Origin: an uncultured Pseudomonadota bacterium
GTDB taxonomy: Bacteria > Myxococcota_A > UBA796 > SXON01
Length of the DNA: 64,000 nt
Direction: 5' to 3'
Assembly (NCBI GenBank): GCA_903885375.1
Contig: CAISIK010000027.1
Span: 1 to 64,000 of the forward strand
Of the stretch, positions 1-8,962 are shown in pieces. The notes below the pieces were generated by a model that was given only the letters and a program-made list of their open reading frames with translations, was not told the origin of the DNA and did no database searches. The position numbers and the translations under genes were made by a program. Every line of letters begins with the position of its first letter. The stretch's first letter is position 1.

Positions 1-2
1 CG

Positions 3-647
3 TCGGGCGGCGGCTCCGGTGGGAGCGGCGGTGGCGGCTCGTCGGGTGGCGGCGGTGGTGGCTCTTCGGGCGGCGGTACCGGCACGGGCGGCGGGCCGGG
101 CGGGGGCGGTGGCCCTGGCAGCGGGGGTTCGTCGAGCGGCGGCGGTTCGTCGGCCGGCGGCGGAGCCGGAATGGGCTCGGGCAGCCACGGCGGCACCAGC
201 AGCCCGGCCGGCACGGGCGGGGGCTCCCACGGGGGCAGCGGCACCGGCGCGGGCAGCACCACCAGCAGCTCCAGCGCTACGGCTGGCGACCGCAAGGCCA
301 CGCCCGGCAAGCTCGAACCCGAAGTGAACATCGGGAGCGATCTGGCCGGCTCGCAGGGCGGCACGTCCAGCCGGTTCGACCCGACGGAGGCCGAGCGCCC
401 CGACTTCGTGGCAGGCAGGTCCACCGGGCCCACCACGGCGGGCGCCACGCTTGGTCGCAGCCCCGATCGGGTCACGCCCGACTTCGGCTTCGGCTCGGAG
501 TCCAGCTCGACCGCGGCGCGCGGCGGCGCGCGGGGGATCGCGCTGCCCCTGAGTCCGGAGGAGCTGGCGCGCGCCAAGGCGAGCGGCAGCGCCGACGTCG
601 AGGAGCCCGAGGCGCCCGAGGCGCCCAAGCCTCCGGGCAAGCCCTGA
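3..647 (+). CDS. Gly/Ser-rich low-complexity protein, 5' truncated by window edge
   Basis: Open in frame from the window start; SGGGSGGSGGGG...SSGGG tract followed by a polar C-terminal region ending PEAPKPPGKP*. Confidence 0.5.
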   Translation, partial: SGGGSGGSGGGGSSGGGGGGSSGGGTGTGGGPGGGGGPGSGGSSSGGGSSAGGGAGMGSGSHGGTSSPAGTGGGSHGGSGTGAGSTTSSSSATAGDRKATPGKLEPEVNIGSDLAGSQGGTSSRFDPTEAERPDFVAGRSTGPTTAGATLGRSPDRVTPDFGFGSESSSTAARGGARGIALPLSPEELARAKASGSADVEEPEAPEAPKPPGKP

Positions 648-680
648 GCACGTACGGCCACGCCGAGATAGGCGTCGGCC

Positions 681-1361
681 GTGGCACGGCCCTCCGATCC
701 CCTCCTCCAGATGCTCCGTGAAGCGCTGCTGAAGCGCGGCCTGAGCACCACCGATCTCGCGGCACGCGCCGGCCTCTCCCGTGCGGAGTTGAAACGGCGC
801 CTCGCCGGTCAGGCCGATCTCACGGTGGATGAGTTCATCACCATCGCGCAGGCGCTCGAGCTGCAGAAGGACATGGCCGCGCTCGTGGGGGTGGCTGCGC
901 CACCGGAGGAAACTCCGGTGCACGCGGGCGCCGAGTCCGTGCCCGCGGTGCACACGCTGCACGGCGCCGCCTCCGCTGAGGAGGGCATCGATGCCTTCGG
1001 CAACCCCCCGCGCGAGCTCGTCCGCGCCGGCTTCGCCTTCGGGCTCGACATGTTCCTGAACTTCGCGGCCGCGCAGGTCCGGGAGTCCGGGGTGCCGGAG
1101 TCGGTGTTGTCCCGCTTCCCCGACACGCTTCCCATCCGCCTCGAATCGCGGTGGCATCGGCACAACCGGGCGGAATTCCGCGAGGAGGAGCTTCAGGTCT
1201 CCCTATCCTTCGATGCGCTGCGGGTGTGCACCTTCCCCTGGTCCGCGCTCCGGTCGGTGGCGTTCACGTTGCCCGACGCGCCCGTGGAGACCCCGCCGGA
1301 AAAGCCCGCGCCCGATCGCGGGGCCGGCCCCCGGCCCGTGCTGCGGCTGGTGGAAGACTGA
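681..1361 (+). CDS. HTH (XRE-like) domain fused to SspB-like ClpXP adaptor domain
   Basis: N-term LSTTDLAARAGLSRAELKRRLAGQADLTVDEFITIAQAL (HTH); C-term FREEELQVSLSFDALRVCTFPWSALRSVAF resembles the SspB fold; tail GPRPVLRLVED resembles the SspB ClpX-binding tail (..RPALRVVK). Confidence 0.6.
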   Translation: MARPSDPLLQMLREALLKRGLSTTDLAARAGLSRAELKRRLAGQADLTVDEFITIAQALELQKDMAALVGVAAPPEETPVHAGAESVPAVHTLHGAASAEEGIDAFGNPPRELVRAGFAFGLDMFLNFAAAQVRESGVPESVLSRFPDTLPIRLESRWHRHNRAEFREEELQVSLSFDALRVCTFPWSALRSVAFTLPDAPVETPPEKPAPDRGAGPRPVLRLVED

Positions 1362-2665
1362 TCCTCCTGCTCCTCGCCTGCTTCGAGCGGGAGCGGCCTC
1401 CCGCCTCGCCCCTTGCGGCGCTGGAAGTGAGCCAGCGGCCTCCCGCGCTCGGGTTCCAGCTGGGCATCAACGAGGCCCTCGCCGTGCCGGCCGCCCGTCG
1501 CGGCGGAATGGCGTCGGCGGCGGTGGAGGCCGAGCTCCAGGAGGATGCGCGGCAGGCGCGGGCGCTGGGCGCGCGCACGGTGCGGGCGCACACCTTCAAC
1601 TTCCCGCGCGTGTCCTGCGATCGGCTCGCCCGCACGCCGGAGGCGCTCGCCGACATGGATGCCTGGGTGCGCGCGCTGGGCACCGACCTCGAAGGCATCG
1701 CCATGGTGAGCCCCTGGCCCGCGAACCAGACGGCGGCCTCCACCCCGCAGTACCTCCCCGACGACCTGGGCGCCTGGGGCGCCTGCGTCACCGCGCTCGT
1801 GGAGCGCTACGACGGCGACGGCGTGGCCGACATGGCGGGATTGCAGGCCCCGGTCCGCTACTGGGAGGTCGACAACGAGACCGACCTCAAGAACACCACG
1901 CGCGCGCGCAAGGTGGATCGCACCTACGATCCGTCCACCTTTTGCACTCCCTCGGAGTACGGCCGGGTCCTGACGGTGGCCTCCGCGGCGATCCGCGCTG
2001 CGTCTTCCGATGCCCGTGTGCTCGCCCTCGGGCTCTACCGTCCCCATGCCGCTTCGGGGCAGGCCTACGCGCGCGCCGTGCTCGCGGAGCCGGGCGTTCG
2101 GGAGAGCTTCGACATCATCTCCCTCCACACCTACCACGACGATGACGGGGAGCGGCTCGCTGGCGGGATCGTGGCCGTTTCCGCGCTGGTGCCCGACAAG
2201 CCGGTGTGGGTCACGGAAGCGAGCGTGACCGACGAGGGTGGCCTCGAGGAGCAGGGTCGCAAGGTTGCGTCGTACGCGGCGTGGGCGGCAATGGCGGGGG
2301 CGGAGCGGCTCCTTTGGCACACGCTGGCCGACCCGCCGCGGCGGTCCAACGGGCGCTCGGGCAACATCGACTTCAACACCAACTCGCTGCTCCAGGCCGT
2401 GGATGGCGGCCCGGCCACGGAGAAGCCTGCGGGGGCGGTGTACCGTCACCTCGCGGGTCGGCTCGCGCTCCACGATCTCTCGGGTGCGGCGCCAGATGGC
2501 GAGGGCGCCGCGCGGCTCCGCGATGGCAGCGTGCTGCTGTTTGCGGGCTCGCGCCCGGCCCCGGCCGGCGGCCTCTCGTTGCAAACGGGCGAGGCGGTCC
2601 CGGCGGGCGGGGAGGCCTTCGCCCCCGCGTGGCTGAACGCTTCACCTCGCCTTGACGCGCGGTGA
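1358..2665 (+). CDS. Putative lipoprotein glycoside-hydrolase-like (TIM barrel) protein
   Basis: LILLLLAC lipobox-like start followed by glycosidase-like segments (YWEVDNETDL, ISLHTYHDDD, VWVTEASVTDEGG). No ATG/GTG/TTG start in frame near the signal; CTG at 1358 overlaps the upstream TGA. Confidence 0.55.
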   Translation: MILLLLACFERERPPASPLAALEVSQRPPALGFQLGINEALAVPAARRGGMASAAVEAELQEDARQARALGARTVRAHTFNFPRVSCDRLARTPEALADMDAWVRALGTDLEGIAMVSPWPANQTAASTPQYLPDDLGAWGACVTALVERYDGDGVADMAGLQAPVRYWEVDNETDLKNTTRARKVDRTYDPSTFCTPSEYGRVLTVASAAIRAASSDARVLALGLYRPHAASGQAYARAVLAEPGVRESFDIISLHTYHDDDGERLAGGIVAVSALVPDKPVWVTEASVTDEGGLEEQGRKVASYAAWAAMAGAERLLWHTLADPPRRSNGRSGNIDFNTNSLLQAVDGGPATEKPAGAVYRHLAGRLALHDLSGAAPDGEGAARLRDGSVLLFAGSRPAPAGGLSLQTGEAVPAGGEAFAPAWLNASPRLDAR

Positions 2666-2811
2666 CGTACCGGGACGTGCCGTTCCGGAAAGCGTGTGTA
2701 GATTCGAGGGATGCGCTTCACCGCTCCCCCGATGGTCGTCGCCGTTGCTCTCGGGCTCCTCAACCCGATGATCCTGAACACGGTTGCCGCGGAGCAGGAT
2801 AACGCCGAGCG

Positions 2812-5058
2812 ATGCTCCTCTGGCTCCTCGGCGGGTGTCTCGGCAGTCTCCAGCTCGGCGACCTCGTCGTCACCGAGCGGGAAGACGGAGGACTCGACGT
2901 CACTCGATTCACCGGCAAGCCTCTCCTGACCGACCTTCGCTTCGCCGTGGGGCGGGGCGACGAGGCCTACGAGTTCCAGGCCGGCAGCTACCGGCTCCTG
3001 TCCGGCTCCACCGAGTGGGAGGAGGTGCACCTCGGCAACCGCCGCGGGGATGGCTTCTGGGGCTTCGATCTGCTCGACAGCGCCAACGTGCCGGTGGGCG
3101 AGGTGCTCATCTCCCCGGTGGCCAGCACCGCGCTGTCGCTGCAGGTGGTCGCGTACGAGGGCAACCGCGTGCGCTTCGATGCGGCCTGCACGGGCGATGA
3201 CCACTTCGTCGGCGGCGGCGAGCACGCGATGGACCTCGACCATGTGGGCGAGGCCTTCGACCTCTGGGTGAGCGAGCCGGGCATCGGCAAGGTGGACAGC
3301 GAAACGCCGCCGGCCGACTGGTTCATCACCGGTACCCGGCACGCCTCGAGTACGCCCGACCCCTTCTTCATCCGGCCCGAGCCGGTCGGCGTCGTGGTGC
3401 ACACGCTCGCGCGCGTGAGCGTGAACCTGTGCACCGCCGATCGGTGGACGCTCGATGTGGCCGACGCCGGCGCCTCCTGGACGGTGCTCGACGACGACAC
3501 GCCCATGGCCATCGTGCAAACGCACGCCCTGATGTCGGGCTCTCCTGTGCTCCCGCCCGACTGGGCCTTCGCGGCCTGGGCCGATGCGGTGCGGGGTTCC
3601 GATCGGGTGCGCGCCGTCGCGGCCGAGCTCCGTGCTGCGGGGGCCGCCGCGAGCGTGATCTGGTCGGAGGACTGGCGCGGCGGCGAGTCGGGCGGCACCG
3701 GCTACCACCCCATCCCCGAGTGGGATGTGGACGAGTCGCTCTACCCGGCGCCCTCCGACCTCGACGCCGAGCTCGAGGCGGCCGGCTTCAAGTGGCTGGC
3801 CTACTTCGCGCCCTCGCTCGTGGAGGGCACGCGCGCCTGGGATGAGGGCCTGCAGTACGCGATCCGCAACAGCGAAGGCGAGCCGTACACCTACCTCGGC
3901 CCCTCGCTGACCACGACCACCGCCCCCGACCTCACCGACCCCGCCGCCGTGGACTGGGCGTTCGCGAAGATGCGCGCCTGCCTCGACATCGGCTTCGATG
4001 GCTGGATGGCCGACTACGGCGAGTGGCTGCCCACCGATGCCGTGCTCGCCAGCGGCAACGCGGAAACCGACCACAGCATGTGGCCACTCCTGTGGCAGGA
4101 GCTCTCCGCCGACGCCACCGAGGGCTACGACGCCGTGATCTTCGGGCGCTCCGGCTGGAGCGGCGTGGCCACCCTCACCGCCGTGCACTGGCCGGGCGAT
4201 CAGCGCACCAGCTTCGATGCCGACGATGGCCTGCCGAGCGTGGTGCCGATGACCCTCGGCGCCAGCGTGGCCGGCATTCCCCTCAACGGCTCCGACATCG
4301 CCGGCTACCAGTCCTTCGGCAACGACCCGAGCGACAAGGAGCTGTGGATGCGCTGGGCGGCGCTGGGCGCGTTCAGCCCGATCATGCGCACGCACCACGG
4401 CGCGTTCTCCGATGAGGACTGGCAGTTCGACAGCGACGAGGACACCCTCGCCACCTTTGCCGCGCTCAGCCGCGTGCACGTGGCGCTCTTCCCCTACCTG
4501 CGGGGGCTCGCGGAGGAGGCGGCGGAGCGCGGCACGCCGCTCGTGCGTCCGCTCTTCTTCCACCACCCGAAGGAGGACTGGGGGCGGATCGACGCCTGGC
4601 TGCTCGGCCCCTCGCTCCTCGTCGCGCCCGTGCTGGAGGTGGGAGTGCTCTCGCGCGAGGTCTCGCTCCCTGCCGGTGTGCAGTGGTTCGACTGGTGGAC
4701 GGGCGCGCCCGTCGAGAGCGGCAGCTTCGATGCGCCGCTCGGCAGCATCCCGGTCTTCGCCCCCGCGGGCGCGGTCGTGCCGCTCTTCCCGAACCCCCCC
4801 GACTCGCTGGTGGAGGGCCCGATCGCGGGCATCCGCACGCTCGCCGAGGCCGACACCGAGCGCACGGTGGTGGTCTTCGCGGGTGCATCGGGCAGCTTCA
4901 CCGAGGCCGACGGCACCGCCTACGCCTCGGATGGCGCGGGCACCAGCACGGGCAGCGCCGCCGGTACCTTCAAGGCGGGAACCTTGAAGGCCGGCGGCGT
5001 CACGCTCACGATCGAGGGCCCGACCGAACGGTCGTACACCCTTCAGGTGTGGCGCTGA
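2812..5058 (+). CDS. GH31 family alpha-glucosidase-like lipoprotein
   Basis: MLLWLLGGC signal; GH31-like DGWMADYGEWLPTDA and GSDIAGYQSFGNDPSDKELWMRWAALGAFSPIMRTH. Confidence 0.85.
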   Translation: MLLWLLGGCLGSLQLGDLVVTEREDGGLDVTRFTGKPLLTDLRFAVGRGDEAYEFQAGSYRLLSGSTEWEEVHLGNRRGDGFWGFDLLDSANVPVGEVLISPVASTALSLQVVAYEGNRVRFDAACTGDDHFVGGGEHAMDLDHVGEAFDLWVSEPGIGKVDSETPPADWFITGTRHASSTPDPFFIRPEPVGVVVHTLARVSVNLCTADRWTLDVADAGASWTVLDDDTPMAIVQTHALMSGSPVLPPDWAFAAWADAVRGSDRVRAVAAELRAAGAAASVIWSEDWRGGESGGTGYHPIPEWDVDESLYPAPSDLDAELEAAGFKWLAYFAPSLVEGTRAWDEGLQYAIRNSEGEPYTYLGPSLTTTTAPDLTDPAAVDWAFAKMRACLDIGFDGWMADYGEWLPTDAVLASGNAETDHSMWPLLWQELSADATEGYDAVIFGRSGWSGVATLTAVHWPGDQRTSFDADDGLPSVVPMTLGASVAGIPLNGSDIAGYQSFGNDPSDKELWMRWAALGAFSPIMRTHHGAFSDEDWQFDSDEDTLATFAALSRVHVALFPYLRGLAEEAAERGTPLVRPLFFHHPKEDWGRIDAWLLGPSLLVAPVLEVGVLSREVSLPAGVQWFDWWTGAPVESGSFDAPLGSIPVFAPAGAVVPLFPNPPDSLVEGPIAGIRTLAEADTERTVVVFAGASGSFTEADGTAYASDGAGTSTGSAAGTFKAGTLKAGGVTLTIEGPTERSYTLQVWR

Positions 5059-5068
5059 GCGGGTTCCC

Positions 5069-5236
5069 CTACCCGCCCAGCGCACTCCCTGACAGTGCGG
5101 CAACCAGCGCGAAGAGGTCGCTTACGCCCCCGCGCAGCTCCCCCAGTGCTCCAGCAAGCGTCATCGTCATCATGCTGGCGATGAGCGCGTACTCGATGGC
5201 GGTTGTACCGCCTTCCTCCTCGATGAGTTGCCGCAT
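5069..5236 (-). CDS. Flp/Fap-type pilin
   Basis: MRQLIEEEGGTTAIEYALIASMMTMTLAGALG: classic Flp prepilin GG/TAIEYALIA region. Confidence 0.85.
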   Translation of the reverse strand: MRQLIEEEGGTTAIEYALIASMMTMTLAGALGELRGGVSDLFALVAALSGSALGG

Positions 5237-5310
5237 TTGATCTCCCCCGGTTGTAGGGGAGTCATCGGCAGGGGGGCGAGGGCCTTGAGGAAAAAGGTCG
5301 GGGCGCGCGA

Positions 5311-6261
5311 TCAACCATCCGCGAGGCGGGCGGCGAGGTCGTCCGTGGCGGCCACGAGGCGGGCGGTGATGCCCTCCTCGAAGGCGCTGTGGCCGGCGTC
5401 GGCCACGATGTGGAGGTCGGCTTCGGGCCAGGCCCGGTGAAGGTCCCATGCGGAGCGCATGGGGCACACCACATCATAGCGACCCTGCACGATCACGCCC
5501 GGGATGTTCTTCAGCTTCCAGGCATCCTCGATGAGCTGGTTGTCGCGGGCGAACCAGCAGCGGTGCTTGAAGTAGTGGCACTCGATGCGCGCGAAGGCCT
5601 CGGCGAAGTGGCTGTCGTCGTGGCGGCGCACGAGGTCCTCGCTCACGATGAGCTTGCTGGTGCGCGCTTCCCACACGCTCCAGGCCCGCGCTGCGGCGAG
5701 GCGCACGCGCGCATCATCGCTCGTGAGGCGGCGGTAGTAGGCATCCACCAGATCGCCGTGTTCGCTCGGGGGGATGGCCGCGAGGTAGTCCTCCCAGGCA
5801 TCGGGGAAGAGCATGTCGCAGCCACGTTGGTAGAACCAGTCGATCTCGGTCTTGCGCACGAGGAAGATGCCGCGGAGGACGAGCGCGAGCACGTGATCCG
5901 GGTGGGTTTCGGCGTAGGCAAGCGCGAGCGTGGACCCCCAGCTTCCGCCGAACACCAGCCAGCTCTCGATGCCGAGCAGGACGCGCAGCCGCTCCATGTC
6001 GGCCACGAGGTCCCACGTGGTGTTCTCGCGAAGCTCGGCGTGGGGCGTGGAGCGCCCGCACCCGCGCTGGTCGAACAGGATGATGCGGTACCGCGCGGGG
6101 TCGAAGAAGCGGCGGTGGGTGGGCTCCGTGCCACCGCCGGGGCCACCGTGCACGAAGACCGCGGGAATCCCGTTGGGGTTGCCCGACTCCTCCCAGTAGA
6201 GGGTGTGAAGCTCACTGACGGCGAGCATGCCGGTGCGGTTCGGGTCGATCGGTGCGTACAT
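5311..6261 (-). CDS. pip: Proline iminopeptidase (alpha/beta hydrolase)
   Basis: VHGGPGGGTEPTHRRFFDPARYRIILFDQRGCGRSTPHA and GGSWGSTLALAYAETHP. Confidence 0.9.
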   Translation of the reverse strand: MYAPIDPNRTGMLAVSELHTLYWEESGNPNGIPAVFVHGGPGGGTEPTHRRFFDPARYRIILFDQRGCGRSTPHAELRENTTWDLVADMERLRVLLGIESWLVFGGSWGSTLALAYAETHPDHVLALVLRGIFLVRKTEIDWFYQRGCDMLFPDAWEDYLAAIPPSEHGDLVDAYYRRLTSDDARVRLAAARAWSVWEARTSKLIVSEDLVRRHDDSHFAEAFARIECHYFKHRCWFARDNQLIEDAWKLKNIPGVIVQGRYDVVCPMRSAWDLHRAWPEADLHIVADAGHSAFEEGITARLVAATDDLAARLADG

Positions 6262-6283
6262 GCCGGCTCGGTTATCACGCGCC

Positions 6284-6991
6284 TCAGGGGCGGGTGAGCG
6301 CCGGATCGTCGGGCTCGATCACCCAGGGACCGCGCCGCGTGGGCCGGTGCACGAGCTCGGCGAGGCGGGCAAGGTAGCGGGGCCGGGGCCAGGAAACGGC
6401 GCCGAATCGTTCGAGGTGGGCGGTGTGCACCTGACTGTCGATCAGCTCCACCCCACGCGCCTCGAGCCAGCGCACCAGCGTGACGAACGCCACCTTCGAG
6501 GCGTCGTCGACGTCGGCGAACATGCTCTCGCCGAAGAACACATCCCCGAGCGACACGCCGTAGAGGCCGCCCACGAGCCGCCCGTCGAGCCAGGCTTCGG
6601 CGCTGTGGGCGATGCCCTGCGCGTGCAGCCGGGTGAACGCCACCAGCATGTCGCGCGTGATCCACGTTCCGCGCTGGCCGGGCCGCTTTCGCTGCCCGCA
6701 GCGCTCCATCACCTCGCGAAACTGCGTGTCGAACCGAATCTCGAAGGGCCGCCGGGCGATGATCTTGGCGAGCGAGCGGGGCACGTGCAGGTGGGCGGGC
6801 TCCAGCACGAACCGCGGGTCGGGCGAGTGCCACCAGATCGGCTCCCCCTCGCTGTACCAGGGGAAGATGCCCTGCTGGTAGGCGGCGATGAGGCGTTCGG
6901 GGCGAAGGTCACCCCCGACGGCCAGCAGGCCTTCTTCAGCGTGCTCGGGGGGGGGGAAGACGGCAGCGTCGACGAGGCGGTACACGGGCAC
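6284..6991 (-). CDS. aat: Leucyl/phenylalanyl-tRNA--protein transferase
   Basis: EEGLLAVGGDLRPERLIAAYQQGIFPWYSEGEPIWWHSPDPR; GGLYGVSLGDVFFGESMF. Confidence 0.93.
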   Translation of the reverse strand: MPVYRLVDAAVFPPPEHAEEGLLAVGGDLRPERLIAAYQQGIFPWYSEGEPIWWHSPDPRFVLEPAHLHVPRSLAKIIARRPFEIRFDTQFREVMERCGQRKRPGQRGTWITRDMLVAFTRLHAQGIAHSAEAWLDGRLVGGLYGVSLGDVFFGESMFADVDDASKVAFVTLVRWLEARGVELIDSQVHTAHLERFGAVSWPRPRYLARLAELVHRPTRRGPWVIEPDDPALTRP

Positions 6992-7030
6992 GGCAGCATC
7001 CTACTCCCCGGCGCGGGAGCGCCAAGTGGA

Positions 7031-7651
7031 TCAGCGGCTCCACAGGCTCGGGAGCGGGTCGTCCGCCACGTCGGAGGCGTAATCCGGGAGAAGCGGCTGC
7101 AGCACGGCCCGGATGGCGGCGTGGCTCTCGAGCGCGGCGCGCAGGGGTTCCCCCCAGGGGGCTCCCCACGCTCGGGTCCAGGCGTCCCGCGCGAGGGGCA
7201 CGACGAGCTCCTCGCACGGCCATCCCTCCACGGAACCGAAGGGGTCGGCGGGAATCTGGTCGTAGTACTCCCGGAACTGGCTCGTGGGCGCGAGGATCAG
7301 CCGCAGCCCCACCGTGTCGGCGAGGGCGGCCTGAAGGCGGAGGCAGGCGTGCTCGCGCCAGTCGAGCTCGGCGTCGAGGGCGAAGCCCCAGTCGCGCTCG
7401 TGGAAGGTCTCCACCCCGTTGGTGATCCAGTGGCACAGCTCGTGGAAGATCATCTGGGCGGTGCTGTCGTCGGCATCGAGGGTGTGGCGCGGACCGAGCT
7501 CGAGGAGGCCGGTGCCATCGGTGGCGGAGAAGATGGCCGGGTTCCGACGCACGTGCAGCCCGAGGCGCCGCGCGGTGGCGAGCCAGATGAGGTCGACCGG
7601 GTCGAGGTAGCGCGACCGGATGGGCCGCTCGTAGGCGGACGCGTTCAGCAT
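7031..7651 (-). CDS. Putative zinc metallopeptidase-like protein (HEXXH)
   Basis: MIFHELCHWITNG motif with downstream acidic residues; no family recognised. Confidence 0.45.
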   Translation of the reverse strand: MLNASAYERPIRSRYLDPVDLIWLATARRLGLHVRRNPAIFSATDGTGLLELGPRHTLDADDSTAQMIFHELCHWITNGVETFHERDWGFALDAELDWREHACLRLQAALADTVGLRLILAPTSQFREYYDQIPADPFGSVEGWPCEELVVPLARDAWTRAWGAPWGEPLRAALESHAAIRAVLQPLLPDYASDVADDPLPSLWSR

Positions 7652-7672
7652 GCGGGCCGCTATCCGCCCCCG

Positions 7673-7703
7673 CGCACGCCCGGGAGTCGACCTGGGCGCG
7701 CGC
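7673..7703. repeat. Copy 1 of a ~31-33 bp dispersed hairpin-forming repeat
   Basis: cgcacgcccgggagtcgacctgggcgcgcgcg; reverse complement nearly identical to 40437-40470. Confidence 0.5.
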
Positions 7704-7736
7704 GGCAGTCACGGGAGCGCGCTACGCTGGCGGCGC

Positions 7737-8141
7737 ATGGCTCCCCCTCTGCCGCGCATCCTCTGGATCCGAATGGTCGTGGTCGCGGTCGTGGGCGCGC
7801 TGCTCCTGCTCACGCCGGTGCCCAAGCAGGTCTTCGGCAAGGGCGGCCGCGCCGCGCCGCGTTGGCGGATGTTCTCCGACGTGGGCACCGACGTATGCGT
7901 GGCCACCTACCGCGAGGGGCCGGGCGGCGAGGTGATCGCACGTTTTGCGGTCGTCGAACCCGGCGCCCGGGCCCAGTTCCCGGCCACCGGCCGCCTGCGC
8001 GGCACCGACACCTTCGAGGCCCGCACCCGCGCCATGTGCGGCGGGGGCGACGATCAGGAGGGCATCGCGGTGGACCTCCTCTGCCCCGGCCGCCCAACCC
8101 GCGAAGAAACCCGCACGCACGTGTGCGAGGGGGAGGGATGA
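7737..8141 (+). CDS. Hypothetical membrane-anchored protein
   Basis: Single N-terminal TM helix; stop overlaps the ATG of the next gene. Confidence 0.55.
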   Translation: MAPPLPRILWIRMVVVAVVGALLLLTPVPKQVFGKGGRAAPRWRMFSDVGTDVCVATYREGPGGEVIARFAVVEPGARAQFPATGRLRGTDTFEARTRAMCGGGDDQEGIAVDLLCPGRPTREETRTHVCEGEG

Positions 8142-8962
8142 ACCGCCTCCTCACCTTCGTCTCCCGGCCGGGGAGCACGCGCCATCTGGCGGTCATCCGC
8201 ATGGGCCTCGTGGCTGCCGCCTGGTCGGAGTGGGCGTCGGCGAGGATGTTCTACAAGGCCACGAGCCTGCCGGATCTCCTCGTCACCGTCATTTTCTTCC
8301 TGAGCACGACCACCGCGTTCTTCGGCTGGTTCAGCCGCGTGAGCATGGGCGTGGCGGGCGCCACCGTGATGGGGCTCGTGTACGGCTACGGGCTCTACGG
8401 CGAGGTGGACACCTACTGGCACAACCACTGCAAGGTGCTGGCCCACGCCATGCTCCTCACCGCGCTCGTTCCGTGCGGGAACCTCTGGAGCGTGGACCGA
8501 TGGCTGCAGGTGAGGCGGGCGGAGCGCCGCGGCGAGCCCATCCCCTCGTCGGATGGGGATGGCTGGGCCACGCGCCTCCTCTGTTTTGCCGAGGCCACGG
8601 TGTGGTTCTGGGGAGCGGTCGACAAGCTGAGCGTCAAGTTCCTCAGCGGCGACCGCATGCTCCAGATCATCGTGAGCTTCTACCCGGTGCTCGCGGGGTG
8701 GCTGGCCGTGGTTGCGCCGGTCCTCACGGTGGTGTCGGTGCTCACGGTGCTGCTGGAGTTCGCGCTCCCCCTCGGGCTCTGGTTCCGGCGGGGGCGCCCG
8801 CTCCTGATGGTGTCCGCGCTCCTCCTGCACGGCAGCTTCTACGTGCTGCTCCCGGTGGGCACCTTCAGCGTGACGATGATCGTCCTGCTCCTCGCCTGGT
8901 TCGATCCCGACGAGATCGACGCGCTCTGGCGCCGCCTCGACGGAACCTCCGCTGGCGCCTGA
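8138..8962 (+). CDS. HTTM-like multi-pass membrane protein
   Basis: Several hydrophobic helices; VIRMGLVAAAWSEWASA, WHNHCKVLAHAMLLTALVPCG and FLSGDRMLQIIVSFYPVLA resemble HTTM/vitamin K-dependent carboxylase-like proteins. Confidence 0.5.
   Translation: MNRLLTFVSRPGSTRHLAVIRMGLVAAAWSEWASARMFYKATSLPDLLVTVIFFLSTTTAFFGWFSRVSMGVAGATVMGLVYGYGLYGEVDTYWHNHCKVLAHAMLLTALVPCGNLWSVDRWLQVRRAERRGEPIPSSDGDGWATRLLCFAEATVWFWGAVDKLSVKFLSGDRMLQIIVSFYPVLAGWLAVVAPVLTVVSVLTVLLEFALPLGLWFRRGRPLLMVSALLLHGSFYVLLPVGTFSVTMIVLLLAWFDPDEIDALWRRLDGTSAGA

Noticed and set aside
2711-2929. Small secreted protein ORF MRFTAPPMVVAVALGLLNPMIL...
   Set aside because: Overlaps the start of the GH31 gene in another frame and turns into low-complexity Ser codons there; insufficient support.
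2446-5103. 885-aa minus-strand ORF opposite the GH31 gene
   Set aside because: Arg/His/Gly-rich antisense shadow ORF of a well-recognised plus-strand enzyme; the same applies to many other long ORFs in the track.
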